A model generated the notes under the pieces. The model was not told where the DNA came from, ran no database searches, and was given only the letters and a program-made list of their open reading frames with translations. Positions 45,157 through 57,039 of a stretch of 64,000 nt of DNA are shown here, piece after piece (positions within the stretch are counted from its first letter, which is position 1; each line of letters starts with the position of its first letter). The stretch is from Isoetes taiwanensis (taxonomy: Eukaryota; Streptophyta; Lycopodiopsida; Isoetales; Isoetaceae). The translations under genes and the position numbers were made by a program. The stretch spans positions 9,061,642 to 9,125,641 of the forward strand of contig JAJEKV010000025.1 in the NCBI GenBank assembly GCA_021234155.1, read 5' to 3'.

Positions 45157-45855
45157 GTATCATCATAACAGGCCAGTGCAGCACATTTATACTAAGGCTT
45201 GCAACCTTTATGTTTACCTTTGGATCCTCTCCTTTCAATTAATGTTAAGTGGTCTACTTTCTTAGACCAGCTTTAATCAGCTGTCATATACCGTCTTGAA
45301 ACCACAATAATATATGGGATAATATCAGGCCCATTTAGATATTAGTTATCTGGCCTAATAATAAATATTGGAAACATGGGATAATACAAGGCCTATTTAG
45401 ATATTAGTTATCTGGCCTGGACTATCAGCTGTTATATATCATCACAGTAGGCTAGGACAGCACATTTATACTAAGCCCTGCAAAAACCTCTCCTTTGAAT
45501 TACTGTTAAGTAGTCTACTTTCTTAAACCAGCCTAAAGCAGTTGTCATATACCGCTTTGAAACCACAGTAATACATGGGATAATAAGGTCTATTTATAAG
45601 TTATCTGGTCTAAGAATAGATATTTGGAAACCTGGGATAATAAAAGGCCTATTTAGATATCAGTTATCTGGCCTGGACTAGCAGCAATTATATATCATCA
45701 TAGCAGGCCAGGGCAGCACAATTATATTAAGGCCTGCAATCTTTGTGCTTACCTCTGGGTCCTCTTCTTTTGACTAGTGTTAATTAGTCTACTTTCTTAG
45801 ACCAACCTTAAGCAGCTGTCATATATCACTTGGAAACCATAGGTCACTATGATCT
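45157..45855. repeat. Diverged about 260-bp tandem repeat, three copies
   Basis: Each copy carries 'ggcc..rgcagcac.tttatact', then 'gtctactttcttaraccag', 'gctgtcatata' and 'tttgaaaccac'. Copies start near 45160, 45433 and 45691. Also repeated is 'gcctatttagatatyagttatctggcc'-like sequence. The copies have diverged, so the array is old. It lies within a presumed intron or intergenic region. Confidence 0.75.
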
Positions 45856-45899
45856 TTTATCTAATCTGACCTCTTAATAAAAATGGGACTTATTTTTCG

Positions 45900-46223
45900 T
45901 TACCTGAACTTCATCTTCATCGGATGATACATCCATGCCTTGTTGTGTTTCAGGAACAAAGTGTTCTGTGCTGGGATTCGCCGTGGTATAACCACCTTGT
46001 GGTCTATTAAAACCACTGTTCTTTTAGCCAGCTGCCCTGTGTTGCTATCACCGTATCCCCTCTTAGGTGCATAGCCACGGCCTCTGCCTCTCCTTTCCAT
46101 TTCTATTGCTTTGAATCTTACTTCGATATCACACCAAGCAAGTTCCCTTCTCAAACTTTCACAAAGCCCCTCCTCTTCGTAAGAGTAAAATCCTTCACCT
46201 CCGCTTTCAGAACTGCTTCCCAC
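45900..46223 (-). CDS. Probable exon of an unidentified host gene
   Basis: The minus strand encodes SESGGEGFYSYEEEGLC, a charged helical segment (RRELAWCDIEVRFKAIEMER), an RGRGRG stretch, and then, after a one-base frame change near 46030, a Ser/Asp/Glu-rich end ('GMDVSSDEDEV') directly before a donor CAG|GTAAC at about 45901. The composition (acidic patches, Arg/Gly box) suggests a nuclear protein. The frame change occurs beside a CAGCTG sequence, so it may be a consensus error. I do not recognise the family and find no second confirmed exon. Confidence 0.45.
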   Translation of the reverse strand: MGSSSESGGEGFYSYEEEGLCESLRRELAWCDIEVRFKAIEMERRGRGRGYAPKRGYGDSNTGQLAKRTVVLIDHKVVIPRRIPAQNTLFLKHNKAWMYHPMKMKFR

Positions 46224-46669
46224 ATTTGCAGCTATGTCTAATAGCGGGGGTTTTTTGAGGTCATAAAGACCGGTTGGCTGTCAGTTAGCAATCCGACCCC
46301 TACCATTTCTGGTATCCGATATCCTGCATCGAACATCTAACCTAGATAACTTAGTTTTATTTTGGCGACTTGTTGCCTCACATTAGGCCCCTTAGGGGTC
46401 AAGACTTTGGTCATATACAAGTGTCCTTAGCTTAAACATTCTTCCCATGAGAAACCCAACTGTCCATTTGATTCCAACTTACAGGTCTAGGTCCTAGCTT
46501 ATCTATCTTGCCCACAGGTTTATTATATGCTTAAGCCATATCTTTTTACTATAATATGTATGCCTAACACTTATACTTGATAGTTTTTCTTACCAAGCAA
46601 ATGATGAGTGTACAATCATTTAAGAATCTCTTTATATATTTATAAAAAAAAAACCATAGTGTCTCACTC
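46224..46669. other. Unassigned stretch before the second LTR element
   Basis: Possible intron of the 45900-46223 exon. It ends in the target site AAATA (46670-46674) of the next element. No other feature seen. Confidence 0.3.
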
Positions 46670-46674
46670 AAATA

Positions 46675-47262
46675 TGTTTGGGGTCTGGGTTCGGGAACTC
46701 CTGCAAGATAGCCCTCTGTAAGGACCCTTGGATCTAACAGGAGAATCCGGGAGCTATGTCACGCGGGATTTGCAAGAAAAGAACAAGAAAAAGAGAACAG
46801 AACAAAGAGAGAACAATGAGATCACAATAATGAGAACAACTTCCTTGATGTCAATGAAGATACATGAGCTCTCGCAATCGAGAGAAAACTGATGTGAGAC
46901 AAGACTCAAAACTCATCTAAAAACTCATGTGCTGGCTCTACTCATATATATAGTACAATGGCCTTTGGCCCAATATAGACACTGATCGATCTAGAAGTCC
47001 GCTCACGAAGGAGGCCTGATTTGAATGCCGGCGTGCCTCTTGAAGTGCCCGAATACGCCGCCCTTGACGACGCGGTGGACGTGGGTCATTACTTGTCTCG
47101 AGCGCCCGCCTGGTAGCAGACGCGGGCTTTGATCGCGTGGTCTGGCCGCTGGTCTTTTGCTGGCCTTTGACGGTCAGGACCGTGCACATTTGTGATCCTT
47201 GGCCTTGACTTGGTCCGGGTAGATGCATGAATAGTCATGTACCATGAGGCACAGGACTAACA
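46675..47262 (-). repeat. Tat/Athila-like 3' LTR (588 bp)
   Basis: Pairs with 58731-59322. Shared landmarks are 'aagaaaagaacaagaaaaag', 'catatatatagtacaatgg' and 'cctttggcccaatatagaca'. The segment 47000-47220 differs strongly between the LTRs, again in GC/CAG-rich sequence. Confidence 0.9.
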
Positions 47263-47724
47263 CTCCCCCAACCAAACGACACTCGTGGTGAAGAAAATGG
47301 AGGAAGTGTTTCCGAGGGCGGAATCTAACAGTTTGCTTAAGTGATCCTCGGAATGAGGACGGGTGCCATTATAGTAAGTGCCAATGAGGTCCTGGCGGTT
47401 TGAAGAGCGCCGAGTGTTGAGCCCAAGGGCGTGATCTGCATCAATGAGGAATTTAGAGCGCACATGTCTTCGTGGCGGCATGGGCTTAAAGGAACGAACT
47501 GCACTCCATGAGAAGACAACTAAGACCGGCAATCACCGACCGGTATTCGGTTTGCAATAAAAGATGGGACGCTGCCGATTTAAGGAGCTTACCAGATGCA
47601 TTTGAGAGCAAAAGACAGTTTCAGCCAGATTTGACGGAAACGTAAGGGTCCGTGAGGTGGCGGCATTCTGCAAGAAGGTATCAAGGCCATGAAGAGCATC
47701 AGCGGGCCGTTGCCAACCACGCTC

Positions 47725-49286
47725 TTTTTTTTTAATTGAAGGCTTAGTATTTGTATTGATATAAATATAGGTGTACATATTAACATATGTATATATACAT
47801 ATGTTTACAAAAAGCAACCGATTTGGGTAGGGTTGGTTATGGAGACCCTTTATCATAATATCTAGAGAAAATATTAAGGCCTATTATAGGCCTGAACCAA
47901 CGTCAAAAGAGGAGTTCAGTTTTTAAAAAACCAGAAACAGAGTTCTTATGACCATAGCCATCATTCCAGAAATCTTCTTTTCTTGGGCTCGCCCTCAGCG
48001 TGATCCTTTCTCCCCATTCCTTTTGTAGCTACTATGAATAGACAGAATGGGCACTTGCATAAGTGAGCTTTCCCCGGATTAAATCTTCCTTTCTTATCCT
48101 TAGCCCCGCATAAAAGGGTAAAAGCATGTTAGGGTGTCCCTTAAAAAGTATTATTTAGTGACCAAAAAAGTACCTAAAAGGTAGCGGATGGTAAACCCAT
48201 AATCTCAATATAAGGTATGTTTTAGAACTTTTTATACATATATTGGTCTCCGATAGCATTATCTTTATCTTAACTTTGAATATTAACACGTCCTTGACTT
48301 TTATTTTGGAATTTTCTATTAGTTTTAATGAAAAGAAAAATGAGAAAGTACCCAGTTCTGAAGTACCTAGTGTATGTACTTTTGCAGGTTCCAAAAGTGG
48401 TACACCCTAACATGCTTTTACCCAAAATATCCCTTTTTGCATCATAAAATTTTACAGCGTAATCAGAGTGAAGGTCCATCTTCATGTGCTTCCACCCCCA
48501 AACCCAAGTTCATAGCTTAGAGTGAAGGTCAATTCTTTTCCACTTCAGCTTCTTTACCAGCACCAGAATGTTTCCTGAGAAATTCAAAGTAAAGTTAGAA
48601 AAAGATGGAAAGAGTTCAAATATGAATATCGAAAATCTCCTCAATCCAACTAATATCATATTTGGTTTGCTCGATAATAGCCTGCGGCCATATAATCTCC
48701 TCTTTGAAGATCAGGGAATTCCTTCCCTTCCACATTCTCCAAAGGAGAAGATAGATACGCCATTTTGATGGGCTTTCAGGAAGAAAAAAGTCCGTGGGGC
48801 TCATGGTCCTAAGATTGGGCATATCAAGCTCAGTCTCAGCTAACTCGTAGTCCATTCGCCCATAAATCAGTTTAAAAGATGATTCTCATCTTCCTGATCC
48901 TGCATACATCGCACACAAATGTTAGAGTCCGCCATGTTCATCCTCCATCTTTTCATATTTGTTGCAAGAGCCTTGTGCCAAAGCTGCCACATAAAGGCTT
49001 TGACTTTTGGGTGGATAGGACACTTCCATAGAAAGATGAGGTTCCTTTTGATCCTCAAGGGATCAGTATTCCATTTGATATGGATTGTTATGTCCTGATC
49101 TCTATTCAGGAATTTATACGCCATTTTAACTTTGTATCCAATGAACCCGTTTGTGTGCCACGAATCTTCTGAATGGTGCCATTGTCCACTAGCAAGTCTC
49201 TGGGTAATACTATTGAAAAGTGTTTCAGACTCCTCTCCCAGATCACTTAGGACCGAGGTATGATAGTCGAAATTATTGGTAATGTC
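47725..49286 (-). mobile_element. L1-type LINE insertion, 5'-truncated, 1.56 kb
   Basis: Flanked by a perfect 13-base target duplication gccaaccacgctc (47712-47724 and 49287-49299). A poly(A) lies at the left (nine T at 47725-47733), so the element is on the minus strand. The frame 48867-49260 ends in the plant L1 zinc-finger region ('PKVKAFMWQLWHKAL' then 'CVRCMQDQEDENHLL'), continued in another frame at 48616-48855 ('LLLWRMWKGRNSLIF'). It interrupts the 3' part of the Tat/Athila-like element. Confidence 0.9.
48116..48423. mobile_element. 308-bp MITE inside the L1 3' UTR
   Basis: Perfect 22-base terminal inverted repeats beginning gggtaaaagcatgttagg lie at 48116-48137 and 48402-48423, flanked by AAAA on both sides (low information). 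There is no coding capacity. It is the innermost of three nested insertions: MITE in L1 in LTR element. Confidence 0.8.
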
Positions 49287-49299
49287 GCCAACCACGCTC

Positions 49300-52200
49300 A
49301 TTAGCAATATAGATCCAATTTGCAGTGTGATCCAAGGTGGCACCATCTTCCCACCCGTAGGCGTCGACAAAAAGGGATCCCACCAAGATCCGGCGAGATC
49401 CGGGGAGGAGTCCACCGGGGTCAGGGCTGGCCCAGACCTTCTCATTCCAAAAGGGAAGACGCCAATGGAGGTGAGAAACCCAAAGCGTGGAGGGGACACC
49501 AAAGGAAGGGCTGTGGAGAGGGGAGCCATGCCCGCGGGCGTGGGTCAGCCGAAAGCCTACCCCCAATTCACGACAAGGTCCGATCAAGAGCTTTGCACCA
49601 CCGATCCTACTCGTAAGTAGAGAGTCGAGTATAGACAGAGGACTATCCCATCCCGCGGGTTGGTCTTGCTATCCGTAAGGGCACGAATTGATTGTAGCCC
49701 GCCAAATGCCGTGATATAAACTTGGCAACTAAGATCCTCAGATGCCCAAGATTCTTTTCGCACTGCTCCAAATAAGTCACTCATTCTAGAGGTAAATGTC
49801 GAAAGCAAGCTCCGCATGTACCTCGATGAAGAGTGTGAGTCCGGGATCATGATCTTTAAGATACGGGTTGTTATCTAATAACAACCGCTGAGCCCGGTGG
49901 AGTCGCCCGAAAGTCTGGCGTGGCCCATCACGAAAATTTGTCCCATGTATCGGCGGATAGAAGTCATGAAAGATGTACCATCTACAACAAATCTGAAGGT
50001 GATTAAATCGTGGTCCTCACGGTGAATGAGGTCGAAGACTAAGAGGGCATAAGTAAGCCTTTGTCTTCAACTTAGAGGTCTGCCGTCCGGAGAAAATCCT
50101 CGGTGCGCATGTGGGCATCAACCTGATCATTGGCCGCCACCACTTGAAAGAAAAGAGGTGGCGCCGGGCAACCACATAATCGAGGTAACCGGAAGGAATA
50201 GCGAAATCCACCGGACCGGTGGAGAGCGATATTAATGTAGCCCTCTTGTTTAGTTTGGGCCTCTTCGCGTGACATTGGACTTTGGCCGGGCTGATGTTCA
50301 AGATCGCGGATCCGGTTTTCCCTTCGGAGCGAAGACGGAATCCATCACGGACCCATTTCCGAGGAAGCGTGGTATGTGAAGGATTGCCCGCAGTATGGAG
50401 GCGAAGCTTTGCAATCTACTGCATCATCAAGTATCTTTTTGCAGGCCTCGGTGAGTTGATCCACGGAGGCGTGGTGGCCGTCGATGGAAAGCTTCCAAGG
50501 AGACTATTTGACGTCACCTTGTTGTAAGAACATGGGCACGAGTGGTATAATTCGAGAAAGTTACGTATCACAGTGTCAAGCCCAGCAATGTCTTTATCCT
50601 TATCAACCAAGAGAGTCTCCTTGCTTGACCTGCTCCAACAATTCTGAATAGTAGTTTACAAGCCCGAGCACATTGATCGACCGTGCGGTTATTACGATCG
50701 TTAGTGGTCTTTAGATCCTCACGGGCACGTAAAAAAGAGCCTCGTGCTTTTCTTAGCTTGTCCTCCAGTTGTGAACTTGCGTGTTAGCAACGAAGAGTTT
50801 CTGTGAGCGCGTCCGGGGTTTCGAGGCAGCAGACCCCATTCTTGAGAATTTCACAGGATTCATGCAACGAGGCGGCTTGGCGTCCTGGCGGTATTGATAT
50901 GATTGCCGAGGATGTGGAGGTGCGTGGCCTTGTTGTGGCCGCTGCTTGACGCGCCCGAGACATGACGAGAAGTGGAGGGTGTGGTTTCGGTGGAGGAAGA
51001 AGAGACAAGAGTACGCGGGCCTGGTGTTGAATCCTGACCAGAGAAGTATGTCGTGAAGGTGCAGCCGTTGGTTTTGAGGATGTGAAGGCAAGAGATTGGC
51101 GAGTGGAGGCATGAGAAATGGAAGGGGACACAGAAACAGAAGATAATGACGGATGAGGGCTTGAAGATGGCCACCCACCGAGGCTTCAAAGACAGAGGAG
51201 GGGGCAGCCCGAATGCGGGCCGGGAATTTCATGAAGGAGGCTGTGAAACAAAAAGTCGGGGCCAATCAATATGGTGATTGAGCCATGGTCATGGATCACC
51301 ATATTATAGAACGGGCTTATTGATATGGGTGTTCTTGATAGAATACCCAAGCAATTTGCGCCACAAAACTTTACAAAAAAGTCGCGGGGATTTGTAATAT
51401 TGGTGAGGCGATGCATCTTTTGTTGATAAGAAGGAGTTTTAACCGAAAGTGACATCTATGTCCCGTAGCGCGTTCCAAGATAAAGAAGGTGTTTGCAAAA
51501 GGAATACTAATACCCCGTAAATCGTGGGCCGAAAGTAAGCAAGATGGTGGTGCCATCGCACTACGCGAGCATTATCCTTCCTGCCGCTGACGGCGTGAGC
51601 TGATGAACCGCTTTAATTGTCCCCATTTGGGGCCTGAGGTCCATTTTTATGAATGCATAAAGCTTCCGGGCTCCGCCGACTTCCCTAATTTACAACGAGG
51701 GCGCCATGAAAGGTGGGCCGAAAAAAGATACGCACTTAAAAAGAGCTCTGATCCCTTTGGAGTAGAAGCTTGAAGTGTAGAAAATTTGGGTGCGTACATG
51801 GCGGAAGAGCGTTTGAAAGGAACAGAAGAACCGGCGGCTAAGGCGAGAGCCGAAGACTAAAAATGCATAGGCTTAAAAGGCTCTAGGGCTTAATAAGTGT
51901 TGGCGAGTAAAGATGATGAACCGGCAACCGCTGATGATGCCGTATTTACAGTGATGCGGGGAGGCGCATTGAGAGGCAAAATTTTGGCTAAGTCCCCAAA
52001 CCAGAAAGGGAAAAGCAAAGGAACTGTGGCGATGAGACTTAAGGAAATGATCCGATGTGACAAATGGCTAAAGGACACACATTAATGTTCGACCAGGCGT
52101 GAAAAGAAGGTATGTCATTTAATGTCGCAAACTCGGCGGGATATCATTAAAACCGGGCGTGTTCGGAAGGTACCATGGCTAGATATGCTACGGGAGAAAA

Positions 52201-52644
52201 GATTCTCCATTTAGAAACAAACTTTGCATTGCAACCACGCTAGCTTAAATTTCTTATTGGTCCACGCCAACGGAGGTCCGCAGGTTGGCTATATAAGACG
52301 CATGCTGGATGAAGCTTCCACACCCGATGGCTTTTCGATGTCCACTGCCGACAACTTCACGACAAGTGCACCATGCCTTCGAATCGCCTTTGAGTGGATA
52401 ACATGCAAGATGGATTGCTTGGACTCGGTGGAGGTGCCACAACCGCGGGCATTCCCATGGATGGGTGGTGTGTGGATGGTCGAGCATCCCCATCCCCACA
52501 CCAACGGGATGGAGGTGGTGATTCACCGCTACCGGGATCCGGAAAGCGTAACTACTACCACATCCCTCGCATCACCTCACGCCCAAAACCCGAGTAGAGG
52601 GTTTTTTTCTTTAGATTTTGTAAATAGGGCACTGCCCATAGAGC
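49300..52644. other. Tat/Athila-like element, 3' region without known domains
   Basis: About 3.3 kb (plus 47276-47711) between integrase and 3' LTR. Tat and Athila elements often carry extra 3' ORFs here, sometimes antisense. Frames present are a Ser/Pro/His-rich one at 50753-51265 (-), 170 codons, and a plus-strand one at 52224-52655, 143 codons. Neither shows a domain, signal peptide or env-like layout I can support. Confidence 0.35.
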
Positions 52645-54028
52645 TCAAGCCATAGCGAAATAGATGGGCTCCGCCTCATTTTGTAAAAATTTGCCTCTAT
52701 AATATAAATATGCGCCTTTAGTCACTATCCGGGATTCAATTTCTTGTGCCGCATCCGGTGTATGATTGTCCGTATTTGTTGCATGAAATTGTTTGAGGCA
52801 AAAGCCATTAACCAATGTAGGTAATGGAGTGCCATCTAGTTCGCCAAATTTTGAAAAACACCGGGTTGCACAACTTGAATGATTTGATACCTTTAATTTC
52901 GCCATCCAACTTTAACTTGCCCTGAAAATTTTTTGTAACGAATCATAAAGAAGAACCAAATCACCTGCTTTGAATGTTTTGTCTTAAGACGCTTGTCATG
53001 CAAAGATTTTGCAAATCCGTTGTCCATGAAGAACACCTAATGTAAGCATCGCTACTTAAGTTCATCCAACTGCTCCAATTGATAAACCCTTTCCTTGAGT
53101 GTAGCAGGGTGGATTATGGGCTGTAGCAAGTTGAAAACGGAGAGTTGGAAGAATATATTCAAAAGGCATGAGAGCTTGACCATAAACCAGCTTTTTGAAA
53201 GGAGGTGACCAAAGAGCGCATTTTGAAACTAGTGTTGTAAGTCCAAAAGAACAAGAGGGCAACTTGTCTTGCCAAACTGCAAGCAGAAGCCACAAAAATT
53301 TTTTGAGAATAGTGATGAGAGTTTTGTTGGTACTTTCAAAAAAGCCATTTCCTTTGAGGATAATAGGGTGTACTCTTTCTGTTGGATGTGAAGATAATCC
53401 GGCTCCTTTGATGGTATGATTGACAAAATGCACGCCACGCATCACTCAACAAGTTCTGCGGGACAAACCAAAATGCGCGATGATGTAATGCAGAGACCTT
53501 GGCCGGGCCGGGCGCCAGTTGTTGTCCTGAAGTGCACAAGCTTCCCGCCATTTGCAGTATAACTGCGGATGACCGTAATATAGCGTGCATGGGTGTGCCG
53601 CCGGTGGGTCCATGGACCCCACAAAATCCATGCCCCATTTGCTAAAGGGATGTGGCGGGCGACCGGGGCCAATGGAAGAGCCGCCACCGGGTCGTATTTT
53701 CCCACACGCCGCATACATCACACGCAGGCAGCATAAGCTGGGCATCTTTTGAAGAGCGCGGGCAATGAAGTATCCCCGCCAAAGAATTTTGCGCGTCGTG
53801 GGCGCCACCACTAAAATGACCACCACCAAGCCCATCGTGGGCCCGTTTAACAATATCGGCACCTCGTGAGGGAGGACACAAACGACGAGAACCATGTCTT
53901 TGCCTCGTTTTTGTGTACAAGTGGCCTGCAAACCATGGTATAGTCACGGACCTCTCGGAGAAACCGACGGAAACGGAGCTAAGCTTGTCCGGAGAGAGAG
54001 CATCGGACGGGCGGAGGAAGAGCACCAA
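52645..54028 (-). pseudogene. Integrase, Tat/Athila-like (multiple frameshifts)
   Basis: In minus-strand order: the zinc-binding region with 'HDGLGGGHFSGG' and 'LMLPACDVC' (about 53750-53870); the core with 'FSKWGMDFVGSMDPPA' (about 53590-53650) bearing the first catalytic Asp; then 'GNGFFESTNKTLITILKK' (about 53300-53360) with the catalytic Glu; 'KKLVYGQALMPFEYILPTLR' (about 53120-53190); and a C-terminal 'ELDGTPLPTLVNGFCLKQFH' (about 52790-52850). At least five frame changes. Confidence 0.8.
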
Positions 54029-54039
54029 AGGAGAAGATA

Positions 54040-54533
54040 TTATTGCGAAAGTTGTGAAACCAATGGGGCATGGCCGACCGTGAACAATTGAGATCCGGAA
54101 AGGCCCCCAAACACTTGGATCGGATCATCCGCGGTGGATGCGGAAAGATAATCGCACCACATGAGACTTGCCTCAGCCTTTATGAAATCATTTCCTCGGC
54201 GGGAGCCAATTCTGCGTAAGAAGGACCCAACGAGCAATTCTTCCTTCCGCATGGCTTTGTTGATCAAATAAAGAAGAGCTTGATGATCAACAAAGAACTT
54301 GATCCGCTTCCCAAAGAAATAATGGCGGAAACGTTGGACACAAAAAGACTAAGCCCAAGGCTTCCCGCCCGCGGCGTAGTAGTTGGCGCCGCGAGGGATT
54401 GAGTTTCCCACGCATAGCGGACGGCTTTATCCGCGGGTTTCATTATAGGCCTCGAGAGAGAATAAAGACCAATGGCAAAAAGCGTAGACGCCAACATGAA
54501 CGTGGAAAGGCTTGTCCCATTGAGGAGGAACAA
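54040..54533 (-). pseudogene. RNase H, Tat/Athila-like (frameshifted)
   Basis: Fragments 'TLFAIGLYSLSRP', 'FVDHQALLYLIN'-like sequence across frames near 54280, and 'LINKAMRKEELLVGSFLRR' follow the layout of gypsy RNase H. It lies between the RT and integrase pieces. Confidence 0.6.
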
Positions 54534-54946
54534 GGACCGGGCCGAGGTAAAACAACTTCAACTCAAAAGCAGCCCCGCTTGGGGATTCCAAGCCCAAGTG
54601 GATTCATCACCCGTGAGTTTATGAATGGGGTCGCCTATAGCCGCAAGTCCGTGAATGAAGGTGGAATAGTAATTAACCTTGCCCGTGAAAGAACGCGGTT
54701 CTTTGATATTAGATGGTGCTTGAGCCTTCAAGCATAATAACCGATTTTAGCGATCCGCTGTGATGCCTTCTTTACCCACCACATGACCCAAACGTAATGC
54801 CAGAGGTGACACGTATAAGGTGCACTTCTGATTGAGACTAATTCCGATTCATCACATTTTTGAAAACAAGCTCCAATTTTTCCAAGTGGTCATCCATGGA
54901 GTCAGAGGGGCGTAAAAATCATTCTGAAAGATCCTAAGAAAAAGGT

Positions 54947-55279
54947 TTATCCTTCATAAAGTCTTGAAAGACTCCGGAAAGCATAATAAAAAAAAAAGGT
55001 TGAAGGAGAGTTTGACAAACCAAAAGGGACCACCTTGTAAGCAAAAGTGCCCCCATGGGTGGTGAAGGTAGTTTTGAGTTGATCTTCTTGCTTTGATAGA
55101 AATCTGATTGTAAATCTAAAAACCATCCATGAAAGAGTACATCTCATGACCAACAACTTCTTCAAGAACCCGGGTCGCGAAGGGAAGCGAAAGTGATCAC
55201 GCCCGCGGGTTTGATTGAGTTTTCTCAGAACTCCACGCGAAAACGCCGATCTTACCATTGTGTTTGAGAGCAATGACAA
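54947..55279 (-). pseudogene. Reverse transcriptase, Tat/Athila-like (partial)
   Basis: 'EDQLKTTFTTHGGTFAYKVV' followed by 'PFGLSNSPSTF' is the central gypsy RT block. The preceding 'KIDL..GYHQI'-type region and the following catalytic DD region are spread over other frames and hard to read, so the domain is not intact as written. Confidence 0.75.
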
Positions 55280-56844
55280 TGGGGCTCACCCATTCAAATG
55301 TTTGACCCTCATAAATCGCACCAGCAGCCCAAGAGTTTGTCAATTTCAGCCTTGACGTCACTTTAATTTGGGTTGAGCCTTACATCGTCGCTAGATTTCA
55401 TGCATCATATTTGGTAGGAATGGTGAGTTCCCCCAACTCTTTTTTGATACCTCGAAGGTCTTTGTAGCTCCAAGCAAAAAAATATGTTTGAATTTGTTGA
55501 ACAAATACACCACAAGATGCTTTATAGGTGGTTTGTGGAAGTTTAGCAAAATGGGTTTTACTGTGCTGATTGTTGCCAATGTCCACGATTTCCACTTCCC
55601 AGTTTGAATATGAGGAACAACCTCCGTCCCGAACCTCGATGAGCGTGAGGGTCGAAGCATGACGCGAGGAGCAGATTTTGGCGTGGTGAAGAAAAGAGGT
55701 CGGGCCGAAGGCCATCAAGCAAGGGTTGCCGATGACTCCAAGATGAACATCGACGGTCTCCTCAAGAAGAAAGTGGGTCGGGACGGAATGCGATTGCAAG
55801 AAGCCGTGCACGGGTCCAAAAGAGCCGCCAATACCGGTCCCGGATCGAGTGTCATGTCACCCCAAGGATCGAAGATACCCGTGGTAAGATGAGAGAGAGA
55901 GACCACCGGAGGAGCTTGAACATGATAAATATTTTGTGCTTCTTCGTAGAGTCGCTGGTCGAAGATGGAAGGTTTAGCATTCTCGGCTGCAGATCAATTG
56001 GCCGCTTCATCCATTGGGCGCTGAGATGGCCATCGCTGATAACAAGTTGGTCCGCGGCCCAAGAATGAATACTTTTGTCTCGCCTGGAGAAAAGGTCTTC
56101 CAACCAAAGATTTCATAGTCACCGTGATCTTCTCCAAATTTTCAAAACACCAAATTCCAAGGAAATTTGAGATCACCAATGCCGATATGGAGAAGAGGAG
56201 TGACACCTTGAGGACGCGATGTCATTTGCCAAGATGGGCAAAGGGGCAGGTATAATTGTTTGATGCCCAATTCTTCCCCGAAAGTTTATCAAGAATGAGA
56301 TTGACGGCACTACCACCATCAATTTGACATGATTGATGTAAGCCGATTGCCCACCGGGGCATGCACCGCGGTGTTGAAGTTGCAAATGTTCAAACAGAAC
56401 CGCGGAAGGGGTAACCGCATCTTTGAGAGCCCGACAGTAAGTTTCAAAATGGTGGCCGTGCTCAAAGGAATCTTGATCTTGGCGAAGTTCTTCCGGTTCC
56501 AAAGGAACATGAAAAAGGGTTCGCAGGGTCCGGAGCCGGAGTCCGCGGTAAGAAGCTGAGACTTCTTTGAGAAGTTCGACCCTCAAAGAATATTTGATAT
56601 GGTCGAGCGCGGTGGCCGGTTGATGATGACGGGCGCCCCCGGACGTCAGCCGAGCCCGAAAGGCGCGGAACATTTGCCAAGGTTGTTCTACCTTCCGCAG
56701 CTCCGCATGAGTTTCCGTAATACTTTGTCGTGATTTTTTAGGCATGACATGAGGCATGAGTTTGTCAAGATCAGCGCCGGTGAACTTTTTGTCATCTTCA
56801 TACAGGGACGGTTTCACGCAGAAAAAGCGTGTCGCTGCGGTCAT
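55280..56844 (-). pseudogene. Protease region, Tat/Athila-like (degenerate)
   Basis: On the minus strand near 56290-56335, 'IDGGSAVNLILDKL' resembles the retropepsin active site (D-S/T-G-S followed by a hydrophobic stretch), with Gly in place of Ser/Thr. Flanking frames at 56173-56844 and 55398-55811 carry no other recognisable block. Confidence 0.5.
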
Positions 56845-57039
56845 GAGGAATGATGGTCAAAGGGCGCGAAGCCCGTGGTGACGTGACGACCAACCCAATT
56901 GGACCGGCCGGACGGGAGGGTTGAGAGCCCCGATAAATCTTCTGAGCTTGTTGATCCATAGGGATTGGAGGGGATGTAACTTGGGTCGGGGGCTGGTTGC
57001 TGAGGCGGGCCGGGGTGGCTTCCGCAAACGTGACGGGCC

